Below are positions 34,331-46,900 of a DNA stretch of 64,000 bases, piece by piece. A program made the position numbers and the translations under genes. Source of the stretch: Lantana camara (Eukaryota; Streptophyta; Magnoliopsida; Lamiales; Verbenaceae); assembly GCA_037501455.1 (NCBI GenBank), contig CM074858.1, positions 11,830,501-11,894,500 of the forward strand, given 5' to 3'. The notes beneath the pieces were generated by a model that did not search any database, was not told where the DNA came from, and saw nothing but the letters and a program-made list of their open reading frames with translations. Position 1 is the first letter of the stretch, and each line of letters opens with the position of its first letter.

Positions 34331-34602
34331 GTAAGTTTCTTTTGTTGTTTATTGGCGATTTTGGGAATGTTTAATGCCATATGGGTTGCTTGTAACGGTT
34401 TAGACAGTTTAATGCTCAAGATAGGGTTTATCGAAGGCTAAGTGTGTGTTGGTTTGTTCAAGATTACCAAATTCTTTTTTCGATATTCTTCTGAGCTACT
34501 GATTATGTATAATAATATGTGTGGGACTTTTGTGCTTTTTTTGTTCCCTAGAATGAAACGGGTTTTGAGATAATGATTTTCTCTATGGTGGTAAGAAAAC
34601 AG
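34331..34602 (+). other. 5' UTR intron of the 985-codon gene
   Basis: The donor ATC|GTAAGT at 34331 and acceptor AAACAG| ending at 34602 frame an intron between a non-coding leader (from about 34200) and the exon with the ATG at 34653. It is predicted from splice motifs only. Confidence 0.55.
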
Positions 34603-34652
34603 AAGTGAATTCTACACCACCAACGAGCGTGAACGGTGTTATACTTGAGAAA

Positions 34653-37600
34653 ATGTTCAATTCAGGGGACGATTTATCTAGCATCAGCAGTATGCAGCTC
34701 AATAAAGGAAATGTGAAAAAGGTAATAATGTTTATTTGATTTTTTATGGATGATAATTGTTGCAGTTTATGTTGTTATTTTAGGACGCGTGGTGGTATCA
34801 ATTTGCTTAGGGATAATTACAAGGACATACCCGATGGTTTCCCCTAAAGTTTGACAAATTACATAAACTTCCTTTGTCAAATATTACATCTTGATCGATG
34901 AATTTTGATGAATTAATCTTTAAACATTATTATTTACTAATTAATATTTGAATTCAAATTCATGTCTGCAATAACATGCATTAGGCCAAATGTTTATGTC
35001 AAGGGGAAGTATTTGTAATTTCTCGAAGCATGGAAGTTCATGACTGGGCAAACCTCAAAGTACACTAGTGTAATTATCCCATTTATTCGAAAGAAATAAA
35101 ATTTAAAAGTAAAAGTTGAGGAGAGTAAACTTGAAGAAAGAAAGGAGAATAATTTGGTTGGGAGAAAAACTGTGAGACGAAAAGTTAAAAATGTTTAGAA
35201 AAGGGAGAAAAAAAAGAAGATGAACGCTAATTTGGAACGTTTAGCTTTTTATTAGGGTTAATTTAGCATATTTTAGCAGTGAGGAGAGTATGTAGAAAGA
35301 ATTTCAATTTTACTGCCATGACATCTTTAAGAAAGTGAAGCTGATATAGGTGTTTCTATGAGTGTTAAAGATCAGTAGATCACAATAACAGCAAATGATA
35401 TCATTTCATTATCCAGTTCATTTTCTCCAAGTTCATCTTTATCTTATGATTTCCATTATATAGCTGTGTTTTATGTTACATGGACTTTCTCAGTTTTCTA
35501 GTGACTTCAGGACTTTTACAATGCATCAGAGCAGAATAAGTTCTTCGACAATGATATCCCGAGTGCACCTCCATTGGTTGTCTCTGAAACTGAACCCAAC
35601 AGGAGGAATGTAGCTGCATCTTCTCGGGCTTTGCCTGGTCGATATCCTACATTTCATGCAAGGTTATCATCTCTTCTGAAAAAACATAATAAATTAAAAT
35701 TTAATATAACTTTGATATTTGTTAAAGATCAATAATTTACACTGCATTTTCGAATCCTTGTTGTTCATGGCAGTGGGCTAAGTTATTGGTATGCAGTTCT
35801 GTCCTATGATGCATGCATTCGTCTCTGTCTTCATTCCTGGGCTAGTGGCTGTATGGAAGCTCCACCATTTTTGGAAAATGAATGTGAACTGCTGAGAGAT
35901 GCTTTTGGGTGAGATTGTCACTGTTCTCTTTTCAAGAGAGATATTATGAAGAACATATATCATTTTACAGTTACCTTTAAATTTTCAAGTTCAATTTGTA
36001 GGTTAAAACACATATTATTACGGTCAGAGGAAGAACTACTGAAAAGAGACTCTTCCAACTTTGTCGGTGAAGCAGCTTTTGTAAAGACCAAGAAAACAAT
36101 TGGCAAGATTAAAGTCCAAGGTTGTCTCCTACATGTGTTTTTTCTTGAATAAAGTCTGTTTTCAACTTTAAATTTATAACATCTTTCTAATCCTGATTAT
36201 AATGCAGTTCGTAAAGTGAAAATGGGGGTGGACCAACCTACTGGATGCTCATTTACATCCTTAAAGTCATCATCAATGGTGAAGTTGGAATCTTTTCAGC
36301 ATGGACTATCAAGTGCAAAATCAATAGTCTCGTTTGAGAAAAGGACATTGAGAAGAGATTGTACAACCCCAGTTATTAATGTCAATGGCTCTTCAGTACA
36401 ACAGAGTTTGGCGCAAACAATTGTAGGAACTCTTAGGTATTTAAGAGAAGTGCCTGAGCTTATTAAGATTGGCTTTAATGCTTGGTGCTGTAGTTCAGCA
36501 TCCTATCAAGTTGTACAAGGTATCAGTATTTTTACTTTATGTTGTATTTTCATTTGTTGTGTTTTGTAAAAAGAAACTGTTCATCCATAGCAAAAATTAG
36601 TTTAATTTATTTATCTTTTGCTTTTAATGATAACATTGTTTATAATGAATTACAGAAGCATATTCATGCTCATTGAGGTTAAAAAGTTCGCCGGAATCAG
36701 ATGCAGCAAGAATGCGATCTGGATCAGGCGAAAGCCGTCTTTTGTATGTCCATTTTTTTTATATATATTTTATTGTTATTCCTTCAAGAAGGCAGATGTG
36801 GAGAAATTAAATTTTGCTGCTATTGTATTCATAGCTTGCCTGATGGACTTGGAGATGATCTGATAATTGAAGTTCATGATTCAAAAGGAAATTATTGTGG
36901 AACTGCTGTCATTCAGGTAGCTGATATTGCTGAAGAAGTGGTAAGCATTGGATCCTTAATTTTTTTGTTTTTGAGTTTTTATAATTTATGAAAGAGGTCT
37001 GGTTTTTATTTTCTTTCTTCTTTTTTGGGTACATTATGTTTAATGATTCTTAATGCAGGGGTATAAGCTTCGCCATTGTTTTCTATATCAAGAGCCTGAG
37101 CATGAGCAAGTTGGGAAAGTACAGGTATACATCAGTTATTCAACTACTGCTGATGAAAACAGTCACAAGGTATGCAAAAAACGATTTTCTTTTTATGGTT
37201 CCTACTCATTTGTGCCGAGAAATATTTTTACGATGTTAATAAGGATATGTCATGTCACTAAGGCTTAAGATTTTTGAAGTCGCATTTTATGAGTCTGGAT
37301 CATTAAGATCAACTAAGTTTGTTCTGAAATGATCAACCTTATTGAGAAATTTTGGAAATTTCTTGTGGACCTCAACGTGTAATGGATCCATTTCTTTATC
37401 AATATTTAAACATGGATTGTGCCTTTAATATTAATAATCAAATCAGTTTTCCTGGTTAGTACTTTAAGGCCTTGATCATCAAACTAGTAAGAGGGGAAAA
37501 CTGATTTATATTTTCTCTTATACTTATAATTGTTATCATTTGATCGAAAGAGTTCACTAACTTTATGTATTACATGTCAAAGTATGCATCTGTTGCGGAG

Positions 37601-40600
37601 ACCATTGCCTATGATTGTGTTCTTGAGACAGCAATGAAAGTCCAACAGTTTCAGCAAAGAAATTTGTTGCTGCATGGTCCTTGGAAATGGCTGGTCTCTG
37701 AATTTGCATCATATTTTGGAGTTTCTGATGCCTACACAAAGCTCAGGTGCCGTAACCTTCTATGATGCTGGTTTTGGAAGAAAAAATCTTTGCTCTTTCC
37801 ATTTTTCTATATTTTTGATTTATTTAATTGTACTTTGACATCTTTTCAGATATCTTTCGTATGTTATGGAAGTTGCCACCCCAACTGCAGACTGTCTCCA
37901 ATTGGTGCATGATTTGCTTTCGCCCGTGATAATAAAAAGTAAAACTAAACACTCATTGAGTCACCAAGAGGTAGGTGAAATTTAAGACAGTTTTTAATTT
38001 TGCTTTTAATACTGGGCCAATAAACGGTTTATCATAATATAATGTTTGAAGAGTATTTTAGTATTTTGAAAGATGGTTGGTGTTCGTGGTTTACCGACAA
38101 AATGACAAATCATTCTATAAGGCACGGGCAACTCTGGGAATAATTAACCGCAGTTTATGGCAGTTTACATATCAAAACCGCCGTAAACCATAAAAGCATA
38201 CGTGCCCGTATTATCGTGTTTATTTTACCTATTATAGTTTCTAGTTTTTAGAGCTATGAATAATTTGATTAAGGACAAAATAAAGCTTTACTCTTTTAGT
38301 GCACAATGCTGACAGTTCTATTGATATGCCAATCAGGTCTGTCTTCTGGGAGAAGTGTCTGAGCAAATTGAGCAGATATTTACTTTGGTTTTCGAGAATT
38401 ACAAATCACTGGACGAATCCTCATTCTCAGGAATTGTAGATCACTGTAAACCAGCTACAGGCGAGGCGGCACCTGCTCTCTCTCCTGCTTTGAAGCTTTA
38501 CATGCTTTTGCATGACATTCTTTCACCTGAGGTGCAGTCAAAATTTTGCAGATATTTTCAGGTATGAAAAACTCTCAAGGCTCGACTTTATATATTTAAT
38601 ATTTTTCTTTCCATCAATAATGCGTAGTAATATTTTCTGTAGAATGCTACCAAGAAAAGGTCCAGAAGTCACCTCTTGGAAACCAATGAATTTGTTTCCA
38701 ACAACAACGAAGACATGCTGTTGGATCCAATTGCCGTTTCCACAGCTTATAAGAAAATGAAATCTCTTTGTCTGAATATCCGCAACGAGATTTTTACCGA
38801 CATTGAAATCCATAAGCAGGATCTTCTTCCTAGGTAACTAGCTAATATATGTGCACAATAATTAACAAAACATTTTTATTTATATTTATATTTTAAACTT
38901 TTTGCAGTTTCATAGACCTCCCAAATCTTTCATCATCCATATATAGCTCAGAACTGTACAGCAGATTGTGTGCATTCCTTGTTTCTTGCCCTCCAACTGG
39001 ACCATCACCTCCAGTTGTACAACTTTTGATAGCTACTGCTGATTTTCAAAGAGATCTTTCTTTATGGAATATCAGGTAATTTGCTAGTGATGACCATTCT
39101 ATGTCCCCAGTTGCAATATTATTTCATTTTGGAGCTTATAGCAATGGCTTTCTTTGCAGTTATGTCAAAGGTGGAGTTGATGCAAAGGAGTTATTCCACT
39201 TGTATATAACTGTGTGGATTCAAGATAAACGTCTTGCTTTATTGGAATTGTGCAAGCTTGACCGGGTATGACTTATCATTAGTTAAGGGGCATACTCTGT
39301 TGTATATAATAGTCATATATAGTGTTTTATACGGTTGTACCAGTTGGGAGTAATTGAAATATTACATTTAAACTACCTGCTGAGTCATATAAATTAACTT
39401 TACCCCCTATTTGAACCACATCTATCGCTTTATAAAGAATCCTAATTTACTCTTGACATAGATTTGGTCGAAATTCGTTTTTCAGGGATGCCATTTGTAA
39501 AATTTTAAACTCTTAAGAAGCTTTCATGTTATATATATATATATATAAATATATCCAAATTATTATTGTTTGAAAAAATATAAACTTATCAGTGAAATAT
39601 ATCCATTTTGAAGTTCACTTTCCTTAACTCTGTAACATCTGTTTTATCATTCCGGTTAACAAAAAAATTGTCATCTTTTTCCATTTTAACTAAAGCTAAT
39701 CTAATACAGGTAAAGTCTTCCAGCTTTCCAACGCAGCACTCCACAGCTTCTTTCATTGATGACATCTACAACAGGCTAAAGGACACACTCAACGAATATG
39801 ATGTCATTGTCAGTCGATGGCCTGAATATACTTTTCCATTCGAAAATGTATGAACAATCAATTTTTTCTCTTTTTCTTCATGACTTTGTTCTTAAAAATA
39901 TTGACGAATCCTAAATTTGTGTGTTTCTTTCTTGTATTGTGTGAAAAGGCCATAGCCGATGTTGAGAAAGCTGTAATGGAAAGCTTGGAGAAGCATTATG
40001 CTGAAGTTCTATCTCCACTGAAAGAAAACACTGTTCCAATGAATTTTTGGCTCAAATATGTCCATAGACTTGCAAAGGGGAACTTGTCTCCGTACAGTGT
40101 CTCCCCTGAGGTACAGCACGGTTTTTGTTTTTTGTAAATTAATTTTTGTTTTTGTTTTGGGGTTTTCAGCAATAACACGAATCAATGAAACATGGTTTAT
40201 TTTCAGTTGGGGGTCCTTTTAAATTCCATGAAAAGGATGCTTGACATTCTTCGTCCCCAGATAGAGGCACAAGTTAAGTTGTGGGGTTCTCGCATACCTG
40301 AAAGGGGGAATATGGTTCCAGGGGAGAGTTTCAGTGAAGTAACAGTGCTGATCAGATACAAGTTCAGAGCTTACGTTCAAGCGATTGTTTATAAACTTCT
40401 TGAAAATGTGAGTGGTTTTATCAGTAATGCATATTCTCATTACAATACACCAATTAATAGTAATAAGCATAACTTCCAAAGGAAAAAGAAGTAACAAAGC
40501 CCCCGCCCCCCGCTCACACCACACCCAAAAACCAAAAAAAGTAAAGTAGAGAAGAACTATGTGTAGTTGTCGAAGTATGTATTCCCTCTAATTTCAAATT

Positions 40601-42810
40601 ACATACACCTCCCATGTAGGCACCTTACAGTTACACCGTCATTGTACTATGATATAAAGCACTCGCTTCTTGAAGCAATTACCTTTGGTCTTTTCAATAC
40701 ATTAACAAAATTAACCCTCAAATTATTTGCTCGTTTTATGTACTATTCTCTCTTTGCTCCCTTTTTTTTTTTTTTTTCTCCCTTTTTGGAGTTTTGCTCC
40801 CATTATTAATCTACTCTCTTTTGCAAGGTTCTCAATCAATTCCTTTCCTCTCTCATCTATTTGATATTCACTGTTCAAAATTGTTAGATTTTTGTAATCA
40901 TTTAATATTCTTATAATTTAAATCACTTTAGTTTTAATTTATCATGAATTTAATAAATATACCTAATCTTCATATAGAATAAATTAATTAATTATATTTA
41001 TAGCTTGATAATATCAAACTTAAAGCATGTACCCAATATCTATCTTATATATTTGGCACGCACAACGAGAGTTTCTGGAGCTTGCGTTGATTATTACACA
41101 TATGATGATGTTATGATTTAAGGTTTAGTAATATTCTCAAATTATTCTCTCATGTATAAAGATATTATCAAAGTTAAACATAAAAGTTCGCAATTTTGAT
41201 TAAACTTTCTTGATCAAAATGGGGTATTTGTACTAAAGGAATTACGCGTAGTTGCAGGTGAGCCATGATTTGTATCCTTACGGGCAACGCCACTCAATTT
41301 GATCGTTGCATTTATACCTTTTCTTGGTGTATGCAGACAAAGCTGCATAATATTACAAATCTAAAAAAGACAATCCAAGATGCTAAGGATAATGTGATAG
41401 AATCTGAGTTGAGACAAAGGATGCAGCCTTTGAAGGAGTTACTGGCTACCACCGTTGATCAGTTGCACGCAGTACTTGATACACAAGTATTTGTAATAGT
41501 TTGCAGAGGTTTCTGGGATTGCATGGGTCAGGTGGAAAGCTGTTCGAGTTTTGTGGTACATTTTCATTTTGTTATTAATGATTGTTTTACAATAGGATTC
41601 TTCGATGCAGGATGTGCTCAAGTCTCTGGAAGGCAGGAAAGAAAATGGATCCTGGTATAAAGCATCACGGGTTGCAGTTACTGTAAGTTAATTAAGCATT
41701 TACACGGATTATGATTGAAGAACTGCTTGTTGTGTTGTTTTATGTGTTTGAAGTATTGATTTTGCGTCTAAATCTTGACTTTGGTTCTTAAAATTGAAAT
41801 CGTGACTTCTGCCCCTCATCTTCCAGTTGACTTATTTACACCATACCCCTTGTGTTAGGTGAAATAGGCAAAAAAAACCCTATGTTACAAATATGGTCAC
41901 AGAAAACCCTGTGTTTTCAAAAATTTTCCTTGGAAACCCTGTGTTACAAAAATTAACACAAAAAACCCTGTGTTTTTCAAAATATTTGCATGGAAAACCC
42001 TGATCTTGGGGTTCGCATGCAAATATTTGAAAAACACAGGGTTTTTTGTGTTAATTTTTGTAACACAGGGTTTCCAAGGAAAATTTTTGAAAACACAGGG
42101 TTTTCTGTGACCATATTTGTACCATAGGGTTTTTTTTTGCCCATTTCACCTAACACAGGGGTGAAATATGTAAATAACTCTCTTTCAGTTAAAAGTATTT
42201 TGTTCCCTATTGTGTAAATTTGCAGTTATCTGCTTCATGTTTTATTTTAGTAACAAATTAGACAATAGTCAATTTTCCAATAATGTTTTATACTCCATGT
42301 TTCATGTACTTTTTATGATAAATTGTCGATCGTGGTTATTACAACATGGAGATAAAACTATTCTAATTTAATGCTTTCAGTAACGCATTGTGTTGCTAAA
42401 ATTGAGAATGTGGGACCAAACTATCAAGAACCCAAACATTATTCATCCTAGTGTTTCCAAAATGAAGCAAGAAAACTGCAATCACCCTTTTAGTATACTT
42501 ACACTGTAATTTGAAATTTTTGTTTCCCCAAAGTAAAACTACCCCTCACATTCCTTTTATAAAAATATTCAATCTGCCCCAAGCATATTGATTTCCTTGT
42601 TTTTTGTCAGCCTTTTTGTGTGGTGTTTTAAATATCTTGATGTTTTTGTTTGAAAATTCCTAATATATCCCCTATAAAAAATTTCAGGTACTAGACGACA
42701 CGTTCGCTTCCAAAATCCAACATATGGTTGGAAATGCCTTGCAGGTGAAAGATCTTGAGCCCCCACGCTGCATCCTGGAAGTTAGATCAATGCTTTGCCT
42801 CGACTCTTGA
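34653..42810 (+). CDS. conserved plant protein of the At4g24610/At5g65440 type, 20 coding exons
   Basis: Coding exons: 34653-34721, 35511-35662, 35774-35908, 36002-36120, 36208-36519, 36656-36743, 36835-36940, 37059-37169, 37583-37746, 37850-37970, 38337-38561, 38643-38833, 38908-39075, 39160-39265, 39710-39847, 39949-40110, 40207-40407, 41337-41531, 41611-41682, 42688-42810. All introns are GT-AG and phases agree throughout, giving 985 residues from MFNSGDDLSS to MLCLDS. About 292-365 looks like a C2-type beta fold (LPDGLGDDLIIEVHDSKGNYCG). The rest is helical with conserved blocks SVAETIAYDCVLETAMKVQQFQQRNLLLHGPWKWLV, YLSYVMEVATPTADCLQLVHDLL and SWYKASRVAVTVLDDTFASKIQ. From memory this matches a broadly conserved plant family of unknown role, sometimes annotated as C2/Munc13-like. 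It lacks some C-terminal residues I expect in relatives. It looks intact. Confidence 0.85.
34810..35080. mobile_element. 271-bp Mutator-like MITE in the first coding intron
   Basis: The ends are GGGATAATTAC and GTAATTATCCC, with outer sequence like the 892-bp element at 14258-15149. Flanks ATTTGCTTA and ATTTATTCG are at best a decayed 9-bp duplication. It lies wholly in the intron between 34722 and 35510 and does not touch the splice sites. Confidence 0.7.
41832..42177. mobile_element. 346-bp hairpin element in the last intron
   Basis: Two arms of about 160 bp (41832-41992 and 42015-42177) are near-perfect reverse complements around a 22-bp centre (GAAAACCCTGATCTTGGGG region). The arms contain repeated AACCCTGTGTT units. 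It sits in the intron between 41683 and 42687 of the 985-codon gene. No clear target duplication was seen. The transcribed intron would fold into a long double-stranded RNA. Confidence 0.8.
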
Positions 42811-42926
42811 GTACTTTTTCAACCTTGATCGTTATACTTTCCCTTGACGACCAATTAATTGTGGAAAATAGTAGGAGAAAACTTCTGATAATTAGATACG
42901 CAAGATTATGCAAGATTCGATCCATT

Positions 42927-43190
42927 TAGGGGTGTCCATTCGGATGGATCTAGTTGTGATAAGGGTACAACACCAAAAGCCCCAACTCAAAGCTAACCTC
43001 ACGTGAAGTTAAATCCAAAAATCCCAATCCTAATATGTAGTTATTGGGTTCGGGTTGACCTGATATTTTTTGGGTCACCCTATAATCCAATCCGACCCAA
43101 CCCCATTTCGCTTTAATTTTTTTTATTTTTTTACATTTCTTACCAACAAATAAACACGATATAACACAATTAAATGATTCATGATACAAT
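42927..43190. mobile_element. hAT-like left terminus downstream of the gene
   Basis: TAGGGGTGTCCATTCGG at 42927 is a typical plant hAT end, followed by GGGTTCGGGTTGACC and GGGTCACCC / CCGACCCAACCCC motifs. The flanking 8-mer GATCCATT is not found again, so the right end is lost or not recognised. The limit given is only the motif-rich part. Confidence 0.4.
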
Positions 43191-43270
43191 TACCTAACTT
43201 TTAACATAACAAAGAAGTGTCAAATAACATTTCTAACCAAATATAAGTTACAATCATCTATATTATATTA

Positions 43271-43303
<33 letters not shown>
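43271..43303. repeat. (ATT)n microsatellite
   Basis: About eleven ATT units in AT-rich spacer. No gene is seen from 43190 to 43900. Confidence 0.85.
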
Positions 43304-43305
<2 letters not shown>

Positions 43306-43900
43306 TGTACGAGTTGGTTTTTGAATTTATTGATTGCTAAAGATTTCATTACAATAATGACTCCAATAATTTTTAATTAAGGTAATTATATAAAGTAATA
43401 TGTATCATAAATTGTTATTAAGATTTTATAAATATTTAATTATAGATAGAAATTTGTTCAATCCTAATCTTAATTCAATTTTAAATCTAATTCTTAATAA
43501 AATTTATCATATTAGAAACTTGTTTGCAATCTAAATCTTAATCTAATTCTAAGTCTAATTTTTATTAAGTTCTACACAATTTCTAAAATTCTATAAATAT
43601 AAATTCAATAAAATTCAATCAATGATAATTATGTAAATTATAAATTAGTTGCATACATGATTATCCTTGATTATAATTTAAATTTTATTGAAAATGTCTT
43701 ATTAGGGTAATGTGCTTTGAGTGCCCAATTAGATAAAAGATTATCTTAATCTTTTATTTATTATAATTATTTCTACGCTTGATAGGTACATATAATTGGA
43801 ATATGAAATGAAATATAAATTAAATAAGAGATAAAATATAAATTTGAAATAGAAAATTCAAAGCACATCTAATGGGTGGGCTAGGGCTATTTAATATGTA

Positions 43901-46900
43901 CTAGTCAAATCAACGTGCGTTGCACGTTTATCATTTAATTTATTTAAATAAATTTAGTTATTATATTTATTGAACAAATTAAGATATTAAAAATATCTAG
44001 TTTGATTAAATAAATATAATAATATTTTTAATGAACCATTTAATTTTGAATAGTAACATATACAAAAATATTTATATGAGATCTCTCTTTCAAATCATGT
44101 ACAATAAGTATATAGAAATTCGAAGTAGAGAAACATGTAAATAAATAAATAATAAAAATATTTGAAACTATATTATTACATAAAACAAAATATTTAAAGT
44201 GTATAATATTAATTTGTCCAAATAGTTCTATCTTTTAAGTATAAGTAATAGTTTATAACTTTCAAATATATTCAATAAATAAAAAAACATATATAAAAGA
44301 ATATAGACAAAAATTTAAGAGATCATATAAAATGTCATATTAACTATATGTATTTTATTCCTTATATTGTTTATTTTTTTAATTTATTTTTAGTTTTTTT
44401 ATGAAGTTTTGCAAAATCTTTTTATCGTCATTCAAAATCTAAAAGTTATATTCACTTTCAAAATTATAATTTTTGCACCTATTTTTTTTTCCCATATTTT
44501 CGACCTCGATTTCATCATTTAAAATGGGAGTATTGTTTTTCTCTTTCTATTTTATTTCATAATCTTGAGATATTGTAACTTTTGATATTTATAATCAATT
44601 TTAGTATAATTACCTTGCACTAAATATTCATATCTCAAAACCGTGGGTTTGACATATTATCATTTTCAATATTATCCACTTTCTCAAATCTCCATCTTCT
44701 TCTCCATAATTGTAATTTGATTTAATGAGTATTTCTATTTTGATTTTTGTTGACATCTTGGATTATACTTTTTTAATTACATTGCACCTACCTCATGCAA
44801 TTTTCAATTGATAACTTTTACTATTCGATTGCAGTGACAAAACAAAACTCTGTGGATACTTGTAAATTAAGTTCCCTATAATATTTTGAGCTATATTCTC
44901 CTTAAACAATTAAAAGTATTAGTAATTTAATTATATAAAATATTAATAGAGCTTTTCATAATTTATTTATTTATAAAGTATTAAAGAAATAATATTTTAT
45001 GAAAATTAATTTAACTCTCGGTTGAGCAATTTATGTACTCCTCATATAATATGATGTATAATATTTAGTTTCATTTTGTACCTATTATTAATTCAAAAAT
45101 ATACTTATTGATGGTTCGATATTTTTATATTACTTTGTATAGATTTTATATTTTCATCATTGCACTTTCAATAGGAAACACCATTTTCAAATGTTAATAT
45201 TGATATATTGCATTTTTTACAGGTTTCATACCATAAGAAGGATTTGTTACAATATATATATATATATATGTATGATTTGACGTATAAATAGTGCAAAATA
45301 AATAATATTATTTCTTTAAGTTTGTGTATCAACAATCTTCTCCCACACCCAATGTGCGAATGGAAAACTTCTCAGCAAGTGGTCCACATATTCATATCCT
45401 GTACAACAGTGCGTACATACATCATTTTCCACAAATTTTCTATCATACTTCAATACATTCGTGAGAAAGCTATCATATTAGCAAAGCTATAGAAAAATCA
45501 TGAACTTTTAGGGCCATGGTAATTTCCAAGTTCATTTACAATTTTTCTCGCATGTCTCATTTGACACCATAAGCAGAGTATAGTCATTATATAGGAGAAT
45601 TTATCTTTAGTTAACCCAGTCTAGACTCTCTTATCCCCGTTATCATGTAGCGCGATTAGGACACTAAGTATCTCATCCACCACCTCCTTGAGCAGTATTG
45701 TTTTCACCTTATCCAGGTTTCAGTTTTTATCTATGTCAATGAGATTACATACAATAAGATCTTTATCCTCCCCATGAATGTTATCTCTAAAGATGTCCGC
45801 TAGTTTTCATTATGATAACCATCTATCATTCCATAAAGATGTCCATTCACCGTTCCCGATCTTCCATTTATAAAATGGTTCCACCATCCAAGTGCTTCTA
45901 ACTATCCCCTTTCATGCTCAGGAAGCCATAAGTTGGGGCTTATGTTCAAGAATGTCATCCCCTTTTAAATATTTTTTCTTATGTCACGCCATCATCTCCT
46001 TATTGAGCATTCTCCATCCCATTTAGCGAGCATCGCTATATACTTTTTTTGGGCATTTCTAAGACCCAATTTACCTTCTCGCTTCTTTCTAACCACCTTC
46101 TTCCACCCTACAAGATGGGTCCATTTCTTTATCATATGAGTCGACTAAAAAAAGTTGTATTTAAGTCGATTAAGTTTTTTTACGTGTGATTGGAGAACCA
46201 ATTTGTGTGCATGTAGTAGATGGGGATTGAGCTCGTGGTGCACAGAATAAGTGTTATTCATCCGGTAAGGTTTGTCGTTTTGGCTTTCTATCCCAGAGGC
46301 ATTTTTCGACTCTCTTAATCACAATCGAGAAATATTCATTATAGTTTCGGCCAAAGTTCTTCCACACCCCCAAATAATTCATTAAGTTGTCTGTACTTTA
46401 CATGCCCAAAATTCTAGTAACCTGTTGCTTTAAATCATTTGACATATAAGGTGTAAACAACACATGTGATTTGCTGAAGTTTAGTTTGAGGTCCAACTCC
46501 TTGTGAAATGCCTCAACCACACTGTAAATGCACTTCACCCCATCCACGGTATCTTTAGCTCCCAACATTATGTTGTTCGTAGAAAGCAAGTGTGAGATGT
46601 GAGGACCTCTCTGACATACCGTAATTAGCTGCCAGTGTCCGACTAAAATGACCTCCTCAGTCATATACGTAAGTTATTCCATACGGAGTACAAACAAATA
46701 AGGCGAGAATGATTGCCTTATCTAATACCAATATAGTCTCTATCGGTTCACCATTTCATAAAACCTCTAGTTGTGTCCCCTTCATTCTGCTCATACTGAT
46801 ATTGATGATTTTCATCGGGAATTTGAAGAAAGCTTTAGAAAACTCCACCGAACTTTGCCGAATGCCTTTTCAAGATTCAATTTAAGCACCATACCCCTTT

